Shown piece by piece: positions 33,029-50,603 of a stretch of 64,000 nt of DNA. The position numbers and the translations under genes were made by a program. Below the pieces are notes generated by a model, which saw only the letters and a program-made list of their open reading frames with translations, did no database searches and was not told the DNA's origin. Origin of the DNA: Diphasiastrum complanatum (lineage: Eukaryota; Streptophyta; Lycopodiopsida; Lycopodiales; Lycopodiaceae); assembly GCA_029204225.1 (NCBI GenBank), contig CM055095.1:48373364-48437363 (forward strand), read 5' to 3'. Position 1 is the stretch's first letter. Each line of letters starts with the position of its first letter.

Positions 33029-36000
33029 CTATGAAGATTTGAGCATTGACCTTGATATAACTCCAAGATTAGGTCTATGCATGATGAAAGCACTTTTGCT
33101 CAAAGGCTTGGTGAGTAGATCGGCAATACAAGAGGACGAGTTGACATGCTCCAAATAGATTTCTCCTCCAATAAGCTTTTCTCTCACAAAGTGGTGTGCC
33201 AATTCTATGTGCTTGCTTCTTGCATGAAATATGGGATTATTGGCAAGAGCTTGGGCCGAGATGTTATCACACTTGATCATTGGTAGATCATCCTCCTTGA
33301 TGCACTTTAGCTCCATTAATAACCTCTTGATCCAAAGCACTTCTTTGGTAGTTGTAGTGAGTGCTTTGTACTCGGCCTCACATGAAGAGAGAGATATAGT
33401 ATCTTGCTTTTTGGAAAGCCAAGATATTAGATTGCCTCCAAGAAAGATAGTGTATGCACTAATAGACTTTAAATCCATCTTGTCACTTGCAAAGTCCGAA
33501 TCCAAGTAGCCAATAATGGATAGATCTTCACTTTTATAGAGTAGACCATAATCACAAGATGAAGATACATATCTTAGAATCCTCTTGGCCATCTTCCAAT
33601 GATGGATCTTAGGATCTTGCATAAATTGACTCAATTTGTGCACACAAAAACTTAGATTGGTAAGCCAAATCAAGGAGCCTACAAGACTCCTAAAAAGTGT
33701 GATGTCCTCAAAGGATCTTTCATCACCTTTATTAGGATCTTTTACAATTTGCTCCATTGGAGTATCTATGCTCTTAGAATTTTCCATATGGAATTTTTTC
33801 AACATAGAGTGAGCATATCTAGATTGGAATATAAAGACATAATTTTCATAAAAATCAATTTCTAGGCCTAGGATGTAATGCATCTCTCCTAGATCTTGCA
33901 TTTTAAAGTCACATCCAAGTGCTAGCTTGGTTTCATCAACTAGCTTGATACAACTTCCACAAAGAATAATGTCATCAACATAAATTAGAAGAATGACAAT
34001 ATTGCTATCAACAAACTTTAGATACATGGAAGGATCATAGTCCGTAAGAGTACATCCTAGTGAGATAAGAAAAGAATTAAGTCTTGAATACCATGATCTT
34101 GGTGCTTGCTTGAGTCCATAAAGACTTTTGAAAAGCAAGCACACTTTGGACTCATCCTTGATGAATCCTTGAGGTTGTTCCATATAGTTCTCATCCTCAA
34201 GATAACCATTTAGAAAAGCATTGGATACATCTAATTGGAACACCTTCCACTTGAAAAAACAAGCAAGAGAAATAAGAATTCTTATTGTCACCATCTTTGC
34301 AAAGGGTGCAAAGGTCTCCTCATAATCAAGACCATGGATTTGAGCAAATCCTTTGGCACATAATCTTGCTTTATGCTTGTTGATGGTGCCATCATGATTG
34401 AACTTGATCCGAAATACCCACTTGCAACCAATCACATGCTTGTTGGATGGAGGATCCACAAGCTCCCAAGTATTGTTGGTGATCAATGCATCATACTCTT
34501 GCTTCATGGCATCATACCACTCCTTAGTATTGAGTGCCTCTTGTACATTCTTTGGCTCTTCATGAGAGACATAAAAAACATAATTAGTGGAATCAAGATC
34601 CACTTGTTTGCCTTTGTCAACATATGAGAGCCTCTTAGGCTCGGATCTATCTCTCATGGATCTTCTTGGTGAAAAAATCCGAGGAGAGTCTTCTTCAAAT
34701 CTCGACCCCATCAAATCATGATTGTCTTAAAAATCAATAATTGATTATGCATCCATAGATTTCTTGATTACGGTGGCTTCTCCCCAAAAATCTTTGGGCA
34801 AAGATGCCTCAATTCTCATAGATTTTGCACATTCACATAGAGATATATTCTTTCTCTCGGCCACTCCATTTTGAGATGGAGAGTAGGCACAAGAGAACTC
34901 TCTTTTAATGCCTTCAAGCTCACAAAAATCTTGAAATTTATCGGAGATATATTCACCACCTCCATCACTTCTAAGAGCTTTAATCTTGAATGAGAATTGC
35001 TTCTCTGCATAAGCTTTAAAAATAAGGAAATGATCAAACACCATAGATTTAGAAGCAAGAAGATATATCCAAGTGAATCAAGTGGCTCCTCCCTTGCTTG
35101 TAGTTGATGAGAAATGCACATCCGAGTGGATTAACTCCAAAGGATGCTTGCTTTTGATAGAAAATCTTGTAAATGGCTTTTTGTGAGATTTAGCAATAGC
35201 ACAAGCCTCACAAGGATTGATCTTCTTGGAGAGTGACTTTGGCAAGCCAATAGCTTTGGCTTCTTTGATCATAGAGAGCATGGATTTGTAGTTGGGATGT
35301 CCCAACCTCCTATGCCATAATTCCTCCATAGAGAGCTTGTTCACAAGAGCAACATTACAAGAATTCACATACTCCTTTGGATCTAGTTTATAGATGCCAC
35401 CAAATCTAGATCCTAATGCAAGTATCTCATCATTCTTCTTGATAGTGCAAGTATCAACATTGAATTTTACGTCTAGGCCATTATCAAGCAATTGGCCAAC
35501 ACTAATAAGATTCTTGGTAAGCTTAGGTACATAAAGAACTTTAGAGAGAGAAAGAACTTTAGAGGATGCAAGCTTCAAGGGAATGTTCCCTATGCCTTCA
35601 ATAGGACATTCAAAATCATTTGCAGTGTGTATTGATTTCTTGACTCCATCATAAGGTGCAATAGAAGAGAAAGAGTCCTTGGAGCTACACATATGTGAAG
35701 AGGCTCCACTATCAATATACCATAGGCCGTCCTTCTTGAAAGGAGTAGATGAGAAACTAGAGACCATAAGAGATCTCTCTCCATCACTTGCAATAGTGTC
35801 TTCCTTCTCATTGGTAATGTTGGCTTGCTTGAGTTGATTCTTCTTCTTGAAGCAATTGGTGGCATAATGACCTTTCTTGCCACAATAAAAGCACTTGATC
35901 TTCTTCTTCTTGAGCTTGGATGATGAAGCATTAGAGGAATCATCTTCCTCCTCATCTTTGGATTTGACTTTGTCCTTGCTTGAGGATTGTTGATGTTGGT

Positions 36001-36664
36001 TCTTGCTCCTCCCTTTGTGCTTATCCTTGGCAAAGAGAGCTTTGCCATCATTATGAGTGAGAGAAAGCTTGTCCATCCTCAAGAGCTTGTACTCTTGTCT
36101 TGATTCTTCCGAAATTAGCAAACTTTGGAGAGCCTCCAAACTTGGTAGCTCCTCCTTAATGGCATAGGATTGGACAAGGTTATCAAATTCACTTCTCAAG
36201 CCATTGAGAATGACTTGAACTAGCTCATTTTTATTGATGGAATCACCAATACAAGCAAGTTCTTTATGAATATCTTTTACTCTCAAAACATAACTAGATG
36301 CACTCTCATCACTCTTTTGGCTACTTTGAAAGATTTGATTTCTAAGAGTGAGAAGCCTAGAGGTATTCTTAGCCTCATAGATAGTCTTGAGACAATCCCA
36401 AGCTTCTTTGGCTGTTGTACAAGTACCTATCTCCCTCAATATCTCATTAGAGACATTCATCTTAATGTAGTGGAGAGCCATCCTAGCTCTTTTTTTGTAT
36501 TTTTGAACCTCTTGAAGAACTTGTGGTTCTTCTTCAAGGCCAAGAACTATGTCCATCACGTCTTGAAGGATCAAGATGGACTCCATCCTCATTTTCCAAA
36601 TTGAATAGTTTGAAGTGGCCAATCTTTCACTTGGTTCCAACAAGGATGAACCCATTGAAGACAT
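33029..36664 (-). pseudogene. Element F gag-pol polyprotein, broken in the integrase
   Basis: From an ATG at 36664, one frame to about 35080 encodes gag (SNYSIWKMRMESILILQDVMDIV), a CCHC knuckle (CFYCGKKGHYATNC), protease (WYIDSGASSHM) and the integrase zinc site (LWHRRLGHPNYKS, CEACAIAKS), then HSDV. A frameshift near 35080 leads to 35044-34745 with LRSDGGGEYISD and GVAERKN. Then about 150-200 residues of the usual integrase C-terminal part are missing before the frame at 34714-33029. That frame holds RT (GCKWVFRIKFNHDGT, LLIYVDDIILCG) and RNase H (DSDFASDKMDLKS, SKKQDTISLSSCEAEY) to its C-terminus (IADLLTKPLSKSAF). The frameshift and the internal deletion make the integrase non-functional. 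The RT-RNase H part is intact. Confidence 0.92.
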
Positions 36665-37402
36665 TTGAAGTGAAGAAGACTCAAATGATGAACAATAAAT
36701 GTTGCTACACACTCTCAATAGGATCCAATAATAGAGTACTATCTCCTCCTATGAAAGATCTTGCAACTATTTGTGAATTGATTCTCACTAGCTACACAAA
36801 TCTCTCTAAAACAAGATCTATTTCACATCAAATGATGGAGTATAGGCAAAGTTAGGATCAAACACTCTTAGCACGTGTGAAGTACTCTAAGAAACCAAAT
36901 TTGACTCAAATACAATGATATTGCATGAAACAAAATGGCTAAGATCTCAAAACAGTGCCTAGATCACATATAGATGAGATTGGCAAGCATACAACTGTGA
37001 TTTTGGATCAACCAAGCAATCTCTTGACCAAACCAAATGTGTCACCCAGGTCTAGGTGCCCTACCTAACCCTCTTCAAAAGCTTATAGCTTTTGATTGGC
37101 TCAACCAAATGGAATGAAACTGATTGCAATAGCTTCAAAACAAGCTATCAAGCAAGATAAATGGATCAAGCATGAGAGAGAACTTTCAAACTAAAATTGG
37201 ATGTTCCTCACATGTGTCTGAGCACCTGATTTCGTACAGTACCAGGTCAGACCCAATCAATGTCCTTTTTATCTCTTTTGATCCAAGATTGAACAAGATA
37301 GCTAGGAAAATGGGCCTTGACAACTTCTAGCTCAAGATTGATGAAAATTTTTCACTTAGATGGATCAAAATGCATGGTAACCTTAGGTAGGCTCTGATAC
37401 CA

Positions 37403-38137
37403 TGTTGAATTCACATGTGTGGATTGTCCACAACATGTACTTGTGATCTCCTAAGGTGTGTAGATGCACCAAGATCAAGACTAGATTGAGATTCAAGATC
37501 AATCTTGGATCCTATGGCAAAAACACACTACTACATGCATTCAATCACTTCCAACTCTCACTCACACATGTGGGAAGTATTCAAAATATAATCTAAGTAA
37601 AAACAAGCTGCTTTCTCGGGTAGAGAGAGAGAGAAAAAGTATCATGAGCTCTCAGGTAGAGAGAGAAAGCTAGAAATCCAATAACTCACAAAATCCATAA
37701 AATCACCAAATCAATTAGCTTCAAAATGAGGAGTACAATGATACTAGTAGATCCACGAGCTACCACTATGCTTAACTATGATTGGACCATACTTTGTCAC
37801 CTCTTGATCCTATTGGACCATTGATCCACCTCTTAATTCTATTGGACTATATTCAAGCACACCTCAATTTCCTATTGGACCTCACAAGGTTCCACCTCTA
37901 AACTCTATTGGACCTCTTGGAATTCATCAATCAAAAGCTTTACACTTGTCTACACTCTAATTGGCACGTGTTTAGCCTCTTACTCTATTTTGGCTCAATA
38001 GTGGCATTACAAGTGGAAATGCATAATTTGCCATCTATGCCAAATTTATTCCTATCAACATCCTACACCTAAATGCTTGATGTAAAAAACATAAGACCCC
38101 TATATCTAACATAGATAATCTTTTTCAATTCTTCACA
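37403..38137 (-). repeat. Element F 5' LTR (735 bp)
   Basis: Near-identical partner of 32275-33010. It lacks a 4-bp GCAC/ATGC-type segment in the CCAAT array and has a few substitutions. The inner edge is fixed by the adjoining primer-binding site. Confidence 0.92.
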
Positions 38138-39919
38138 TAATGTCATGGCTAACATGTATTTTGTTTTCCACTAGATCAAAACATCTATAGCCCTTCACAC
38201 GATCATGATATCCTAGGAATATGCACTTGATAGCTTTTACATCAAGCTTACGTCTTTCTTCCTTAGGAATGTGTACAAAGGACTTACATCCAAAGATTCG
38301 CAAGTGGCTCACCTTTGGCTTCTTCTTCGTGAATGTCTCCTCAGGTGTTATCTTTGGTATGGCAATGGTAGGACTTCTATTTTATAGATAGACTACCGTA
38401 CTGCATGCTTCTGACCAAAAATCGTTTGGTAGTTTTATCTCAACTAGCATAGATCTGGCACTTTCAACAATCGTATGATTTTTGCGCTCAGATACACCAT
38501 TGAGTTCAGGAGTATGAGCTTGCATAAATTGTCTTTTGATCCCACATTGATCACAAAGATCATTGAAATCAGTAGACTTATACTCACCTCCACTATCAGA
38601 TCTTAGGACTTTGATCTTCCTACCTATTTCATTTTCGACCAATGCTTTGAAGCTCTTGAAAGTGGAAAAAGCATTTGATTTCTTCTTTAAGAAGTAAATC
38701 CACGTCTTACGTGACATATCATCTATGAAGGTCATGAAATAAAAAGCTCCACCCATGGACATAGTCCTCATTGTTCCACATAGATATGTATGGATCAAGT
38801 CCAAGATGCTCTTTGCCCTTGCAACACCACCTTTATTGAATTTCTCTTGATGCTACTTCCCATACACACATGATTCGCACATCGTCTTCAAGTGGTCTTC
38901 TATCATAGGCAATCCTTTCACCATTTCTAGTTTTCTCATCAAGCTAAGGCTTCCTAGGTTCAAATGACCAAGCCTTTTATGCCACAATTCAGTTTGCGAT
39001 GGAATGGACGAGATAAGTCCATGTTGCCCCTTGATTGTAGCATTCAACCTGTACAATTTAGTGTTGGGCTCCCTTATACCATCCGTAATGACTTTGATTT
39101 TTTGGTTCACATCCCTTCACAAAGTAACGATCATGGGCAAATTCTACTTTCAACTTTTGATCAGTCACATGACACCAACGGAAAGTAGATTTTTCTTCAA
39201 ACTTGGTACATAAAGTACCTCCTTGATCATCCTGCTTTTGCCATCAAGTAGTTGGATTGAAACGGTGCCTGTCCCTTTGACCTTGCACCCATCACCATTT
39301 GCTTGTGAAACAAATGTTCCATTATCCAACTCTTTCAAGGTACTGAACCAATCTTGTTACCTGTCATGTTTCTTGTGGCTCCAGAGTCAATGTACCATGT
39401 TTGATCATCTTGATTAGATGACAATGCTGATATGAAGATGCTAGAATCTTTAATTTCACCTTCGTCGACAAGATTACCTGCCTGCTTTGGTTTTCCCTTG
39501 TCTGATTCCGCCAAGAATTTCCAACATTCGCTCTTCCAATGGCCCTTTTTGCTGCAATGGAAGCATTGCCCTTCTTTTTGGTGTTGCTGGATGATCCCTC
39601 ATCCTCCTGAGCCTTGGCAAATTGCTGCTTAGACTTCTTCTTGCCCTTGTCTTTGCCTTGTTTTTGGCATGTTGCAAGTGCTTGATCGCCAATATTTTGA
39701 CATCTAGCTTTCACCATTTCTCGTCGTTGCTCCTCCCGCATCAAGATTCATGTGAGCTCGTCAAAGGTTGGCAATATTTCTCTTGATGCTATCCCACTCA
39801 CAAACATTTGATAAGGTTCTACAATGCCACACAATGCATCGTGCACCAGCTCAATAACACGTATGCGCTCACCCATAGAATGCAGTTCATCCCTCATTGT
39901 CTTGAATTCTGGTCATGTA
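38138..39919 (-). pseudogene. Element E gag (part), protease and integrase
   Basis: Element E resumes to the right of F. The minus strand encodes the end of gag and zinc knuckle region (39744-39364, KDKGKKKSKQQFAKAQEDEG, CCHC degraded by a frameshift), a protease remnant near 39385, the integrase zinc-binding part (39110-38853, LWHKRLGHLNLGSLSLMRKLE, CESCVYGK) and the integrase core (38804-38382, IHTYLCGTM with the first catalytic Asp changed to Tyr, LRSDSGGEYK, GVSERKNHT). Similarity to D runs continuously until GGTCATGTA at 39919 and then stops, where the CACTA element begins. Confidence 0.88.
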
Positions 39920-39921
39920 TG

Positions 39922-40380
39922 CACAATAACATATCGCGCAAATTCCGACGTCCGCATCCGACCTATAATCAAAAATTTCATAATTCGTCGCAATCCGACA
40001 CTTCGAGTTCCGATGTCCCAGTAAAAAATCCAAAATTCACAGTCCGACGATCAGGAAATATGGGCGGCAACCAACTTTTCAAAGGCACGTCAGAGTCTGA
40101 CATGTCCGATTCCGACATGCAGACGTGGATATGATCTGTCACACATTTTTTTAAAAACAAAAATACGTGTAATCCGATGTGGACTTCGGAATCCGACGTG
40201 CATCGCATTCCGACATCCACATCAGCAACCAAAAGCCAGTCCACGGAATCTGTACGGGCCTGAATGGGCACAGACGTCGGATTTCGACGTGTTTGGAGGT
40301 CGTCGGATTCCGACGTGTTTGGAGGCCGTCGGATTCCGACATCTGTTTCGATCTTCCAATTTGTGCGATCCAGCGCCTTC
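39922..40380. repeat. CACTA subterminal repeats
   Basis: At least a dozen copies of TCCGACNT or its complement cluster here. Examples are ATTCCGACGTCC (39948), CGTCGGATTCCGAC (two copies, about 40300 and 40327) and TCCGATTCCGACATG (about 40107). The density falls to nothing outside the block. The two near-identical 30-bp units around GTGTTTGGAGG(T/C)CGTCGG at 40290-40340 are a local tandem duplication. Confidence 0.75.
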
Positions 40381-40596
40381 TCTTTCACTTTGTCTTTTGC
40401 AGATTTGAGCGTCTTTGGAGCGATTGAGGGCAATTGAGAGCGATCAGTGCTTGAGGGCTTGAAGGGGCTTGAAGATCATTGTTTGAGGTTGGTGCTTGAT
40501 TTTTGTTTGTTTTGCTTTTTGTTTGTTTGTTTGAGGTTGATGCTTGTTTGTTTGTTTGAAGAGGAGATAGAGAGTGTGAAAGAACAAAAGAGATGG

Positions 40597-41267
<671 letters not shown>

Positions 41268-41544
41268 ATTAAGATTTAGGGTAGTAGATGAATAGATTGT
41301 GTGTGTGTGTGTGTGTTTTGTATTATGCATTAGTTTAGGGTATTAAAGAGTGATAGATAAATAAATAGTGTTTGATATAAAATTATAAATATTGTTATTA
41401 ATAGATTGTTAGAATTATTTAAGATAGTGTATGTGTGTTTGAGAGGATGTGTATGTGTTTTAAAATTTGCATTGATCTATAATTTAAGTTAATAGACAAA
41501 TAGATATAGATAGTGTTGGGTAGTAATAGATTGTTAAATTTATA

Positions 41545-41545
<1 letters not shown>

Positions 41546-41621
<76 letters not shown>

Positions 41622-44600
41622 TGTGTGTGTGTGTATTTTTCTTCAAACACGCGTCGTTTTCTTGCATTAAGTTGGATCACATACCACCATCTTGGGTCTA
41701 TTCGATCTGGATGGAATATAGTCTGCCAAAGAATTAAAAAAAATTAAGTTAGCATTATAAGATTGATACATAAATAATTGGATTGCGAATATTAATGACA
41801 TTGAAATTTTAGAGTCTCACTTGTTCGCAATGTCGTGGCAATACTAAAGTGTCATGAGAGTCCATCGATATCATTTTGTTGAGTCGATTGAAAAACTTTG
41901 AGTTATCATTTCTAATCGTGGCGTTGCTTCCACAATAGATGACCTTAAACCATTTTACGTCAAAAATAAAGTATTTGTCGTTAGTCTCGTAATCGACTTC
42001 ATAAATATGTTGCAATGTGCCGACATAGTCTAGGTCACCCGAAATGATATTAGGGTCTCTCGCACTAGAACAACTCTCTTGTTGAAAGTTGGCCATTATA
42101 CCAAAATCATATGTACGTCGCTTGTTGTCAACTCTCTCAACACGATAATGGTGTCCATATGCCCACATGGCAGTGTATGATGTATATTGAAACACAAAAA
42201 AAAAAAAAACAAATGTGTGTAATTAGAAATACTATTCATATATTGAGTAGTACAAAAACAAAACTTTACATAAACAATATTACACTAACCTTCCATCCAC
42301 ATCCGCAAACAAATTCCCATTCTAATTTGGTCGCTTCTTCTAAGTTTTCAGATGCTTTTAGCATCGTATCAAAAATCCATTCACGAGAGCATTTTGAAGG
42401 TAAAGGCTCCAAAGGTTCGTCGTTCTCCAACACCCTTCTTCTTCGTCGATTGATATTTCTTCTTCGTTTCAATGTTATGTTTCTTTCCTTTTTGGCTTGT
42501 TCATACCTTGAAATCCACTTTTCCATTTGTCTACAATTATATCATATGAATGTGTCAATTTTTTCTTTTAATTGAGGTGAAAGTCTTTTTTGCACACCAT
42601 TTCCTTGTGGTACTTCACCCTTAACACGTTCATCTTCTTCTTCACACCACATTTTTGGACTTGCAGGATGCAATTGTGAGATTATTTCGGTGATATAAAA
42701 CAAAGATTCCTGTACAAGCCAACTTTCTGCAATGCTACCTTCTGGCCTTGCCTTTTGTCTCACAAAGCCCTTCAAAACTTTCATAAAGCGCTCAAGGTAG
42801 AACATCCATCTCGTGTGCACAGGTCCTGCAATTGATACTTCTTCGACCAAATGCACTAGAAGATGAACTTGTATATCCAAAAAGGAAGTTGAAAAATCTC
42901 TTTTCAACAAACATACCATTTCAATCATTTGGATTTTCATGGATTCCAATTCACTATTTTTTATTTCTTTTGAGAAAATCCACCTGCAAGATTGATAGTA
43001 CATTAGCTTGTTTAGCACATAAAAAAATTAAAATATCACATATTTATACAAGTGCTTAAAAAAATATACAAACCTAATCATCAATGACAAATTGTAAAGT
43101 GTATTTTGTACGTCATCGTTGAAGAGACCTCGAATAGAAAGTGGAAGTATGAATTGCAACATCTTATGCCAATCATGTGATTTCAATCCACTTAATTTAC
43201 CATCTTTGGTAAATGACTTGCATAAAGAATGTGCATAGCCTGTTGGAGTTCTCATTTGTTTTATGACATGTTTAACATATGAGAGTTGCTCTTTTGTAAG
43301 AATCCACGGCATGGTAGGTAGAATCTCATCTCCACCTTCGGTGTATTGAATCCAATAGGGTCTTTTCACATCGGTCGCTTGTAGATCTTTACGAGCTGCG
43401 GAGTTGTCTTTTATGCCAATGATGTGGTTCCATAAGGATTCACCGATGTTTTTGAATATGTGCATAGGATCCAATAGGTGGTTTATCAATAAATTCCTCC
43501 AATAGGGTAATTTATGAAAAATAGACAACCGTTTCATACCATCAATGGATTCATTCCATGAAGAATGGACGTCGTGATATTTAAGCCATTCACCATGCCA
43601 TTCCGCTACTCCCATGCGTGGGGGTGGTGGTGGTGTTAGAGGATTATCTCCTCGCCCTCCAAAAAATCGCCTATTCAACTTTCGAAAAGGATGATCAAGT
43701 GGCAAGTATTTGTGATGATTTTTGTACACCACTTTTTTTAACATATTTGTGCTATGTCGACCCTCCAAAAGTCGTCCACAAATATAACATGCATTGTAAC
43801 CCGATGTGGCTAAACCTGCATAGTTCATAAACCAAATTAAACATAAGCTTAGTTAAATATACTCAAACGTTAAACCCTAAAAAGGATTAGATTCATTATA
43901 TAGATACCTGAACATTCGCTTAAACCGGGGTAGTCATGCATCGTCCACATTAAAATTCCACGAACAACGAAGTTTTGTTGTTGCAAAGGTTTTGAGATGT
44001 CGTAAGCGTGAATACCATTCCAAAGAATGCACAATTCATCGATCAAAGGTGCAAGATACACATCCATGTTCTTGGCCTTGTACTTTCCTGGAATCAATAA
44101 AGCCAATAACAAGTGTCCCGTTTTAATACTCAACCATGGAGGTATGTTGTAATTAACGAGCACAACTAGCCATGTGGACCAAGTTGACGCTTGAACGCTA
44201 AAAGCATTTACGCCATCCATAGCAAGGCCAAATCTCAAATTACGAGATTCATTTTTAAACTCGAGCCATTGGTCTTCAATATGTTTCCATGCAGGTGAAT
44301 CACTTGGTACTCGCATCACATCATTCGTAGATTGATTTTTGAGATGCCAATCCATTAGTTGTGCCAAAGATTTACATCGAAATAAACGTTGCAATCGTGG
44401 GATAATTGAAAATTTTCGTAACACTTTTCATGGCACTTTATCCCCTTGTACGTCATCTCAAAAATGTGAAGCGTTACACATTGGACATTGAAGCTTTTCT
44501 GAATGCTCAGCTCTATATAGAACATGGTCTTCTGGACATGCATGTATTGTGTCGTAATCCATTCCAAGCACGGTCATCATCTTTCATGCTTCTTTTCGTG

Positions 44601-45550
44601 TTTTAGGTATCACATTTTCTTTCGAAAGTAACAACCTAAAAAAAAAGCAATGTGAGTTGTTAGAAAAAAAAAATAACTTAATGTAAATATGCTATAAAGT
44701 ATAATAGTTGTGTTATGCGTTAAGTACCCGAATAAAGATGTCACGCTACGATCACTCCATTTGTATGTTGCTTGAAGGTTTAGAATAAGAATTGACGTAG
44801 CTAGTCTCGAAATGGATGCTCCAGGATATAGAGGAGTGTCTGCCTCCTTGCGCAATAGAATCTCATCTTCATCCATCTCAAATTGTTTGTGATCTCCGTT
44901 TTCATTAGAAGATGCATGCATATCATCATTCTCATTTGTTTCAAAGTAAGATTCAAACATGTTGTGCATTGCTTCATCCTCTTGCACCTCATCATCATAA
45001 TCATTAGAATCAAGTTGATTATTCTCTTTTCCAATTGTGTTTGCCTCTTCAATTTGTTTCATTCTTTGTATTCTCATGTCTATCAAAACTTGACGTTGAT
45101 TGTAACTAAACACGGATGGATCAACTCCGTGAAATGGCATTCGATGTATTGGCTACACACATGAAACAAATTTCATAAGTGACATATATAGATTAACGAA
45201 GATTATAATAAAAAACAATCATATAAAATTAACAAACCTCAATGTCTTCCAAATTCGATGGTTGACCTTCTTCTTTTCGTCCAAACTTCCACAAATGATT
45301 TTCAACAATGCGTCTTTCACGCATCTTTTGTCCCTCACACTTGAGGCATGTGCACCATATTTTATTTTGAAAATAATTTTTCTACGAGAAACAAAAATTA
45401 AGTACATGTCACTTTAGCATAATATTTTAACTTATAATAACAAAGTTTTTATGAACAAGAACACATGCATGTTTATTACTTACCCTGTTAACTTGAGTAT
45501 TGTCTTCATCGCTAGACTGATCTGAATGTAATTCATCTCGTTGTGATAAA
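41546..45550 (-). pseudogene. TNP2-type CACTA transposase, interrupted only by TGA codons
   Basis: Multi-exon transposase on the minus strand with GT-AG introns: 45550-45484, 45381-45238 (transposase-associated domain, IWCTCLKCEGQKMRERR), 45152-44728, 44635-43908 (TNP2 core: CPMCNASHF, GLAMDGVNAF, KYKAKNMDVYLAPLIDEL, GILMWTMHDYPGLSECS), 43815-43074 (GYNACYICGRLLEGRHS, LLDPMHIFKNIGES), 42983-42290 (DUF4218-type, HLVEEVSIAGPVHTRWMFYLERFM), about 42190-41821 (DUF4216-type) and 41722 to about 41550. Junction phases agree where checked, but I found no clear acceptor for the DUF4216 exon. Four in-frame TGA codons interrupt it, three in the 44635-43908 exon and one near 42543. At least three sit where Trp is expected or plausible. 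I saw no frameshift, TAA or TAG. The CA/GT microsatellite at 41546-41634 lies in the last exon and would encode alternating Thr-His. The start exon is not identified. Confidence 0.88.
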
Positions 45551-45661
45551 CTACATATATGCACAAGTACAAAACACAAATAACATTAAATTATTGTATG
45601 ATTCTAATGTTTTAATATTTAGATATTCCTATTCTTAGACATTGTCGCTTACATAATTCTT

Positions 45662-46120
45662 ATGCCAATCTTGGTGCAGGTTCGAGCTCTACACGCATAT
45701 CTCTCTCCTTTTGTTAACACAGGTATGAAAGTCCCACTTCAATATGCATTAAAGTTCTGTAATCAATTTTCTTTTCTACTTCATTTCAATATATTAGGGT
45801 TTATTGTAATGTATTGTATGTTTTTGAATGTAGTAATCATGTCGGGGTCAGGCAGTGGTGAAAGCTCGGGAGACTTTGTAACAAATTTATATGAATCATT
45901 AACTCTCGAGCAAAGAACACAATTGCAAAATATGCTTAGCCAAAATGAGGGTGGTCCCTCACAAGAGGCCGCGGCTCCCGCCCCCACCGAAGAGTCATCC
46001 ACAAATCCTTATTATGACGTGGATCCTCAAGGCAATATAATTGCCAATAGAAAAGGAAGGGTGGTTTTGGACCGACTCTATTCTTTATGCCAACGTCATT
46101 TTGGCAACATATTCTTTAGT
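45662..46120 (+). pseudogene. Second CACTA ORF, 3' truncated
   Basis: Plus-strand ORF divergent from the transposase, in the usual position of the second gene of a CACTA element. The last exon appears to begin near 45840 with MSGSGSGESSGDFVTNLYES, followed by EQRTQLQNMLSQNEGG, a Pro/Glu-rich stretch and DPQGNIIANRKGRVVLDRL. It reads into element E DNA at about 46120 and then a stop, so its C-terminal half is lost. I recognise no domain in the retained part. Assignment to the transposon is by position. Confidence 0.5.
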
Positions 46121-46140
46121 AAATGGCGGCTTTGATACCA

Positions 46141-46414
46141 ACTTAGAATTTGCTTCGAACAGGAACACAGATCATGCTACACAGTAACACAGATAGAAAG
46201 CACTCTCCACACCAAGCTCACGTAGCAACTGTATTTCTCAAAACCAAAATACACTGTACATATAGTTTTTCACTATGGCAACCCATGCATGAACCAGGTT
46301 GCCGTTAACGGGACGCATGTCTTGTCGACTCGCCTCGTGACGAGGCCAACTGATTCTTATCCACTGATAGGACCCACAGTACAGTAACACAGTAGTTCTA
46401 CTTTAATTTTAACT
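46141..46414 (-). repeat. Element E 5' LTR (274 bp, full length)
   Basis: Plus-strand ends are ACTTAGAATT and TTTTAACT (one substitution from the family TTCTAACT). The primer-binding site adjoins it at 46129-46140, and target duplication AAGAA at 46415-46419. Length is identical to the full LTR of element D. Confidence 0.93.
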
Positions 46415-46419
46415 AAGAA

Positions 46420-50603
<4,184 letters not shown>

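Larger units (their letters stand above)
32275..38137 (-). mobile_element. Copia element F, complete LTR to LTR, nested in element E
   Basis: LTRs at 32275-33010 (736 bp) and 37403-38137 (735 bp) with canonical TG...CA ends (plus strand TGTTGAATTC to TTCTTCACA), alike apart from scattered substitutions and small indels. The primer-binding site TGGTATCAGAGC (37402-37391) directly follows the 5' LTR. A polypurine tract (AGGAGGAG, 33018-33011) precedes the 3' LTR. The flanks overlap by four bases when aligned to element D (TAGC on the left, TAAT on the right against TAAC), consistent with a diverged target duplication. Coding order is gag-protease-integrase-RT-RNase H. The high LTR similarity makes it one of the younger insertions in the window. 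Confidence 0.93.

Noticed and set aside
42290-44635. Selenocysteine or recoded UGA in the transposase
   Set aside because: No recoding element is visible, land plants lack the selenocysteine system, and the pattern is explained by G-to-A decay. Kept only as a secondary idea.
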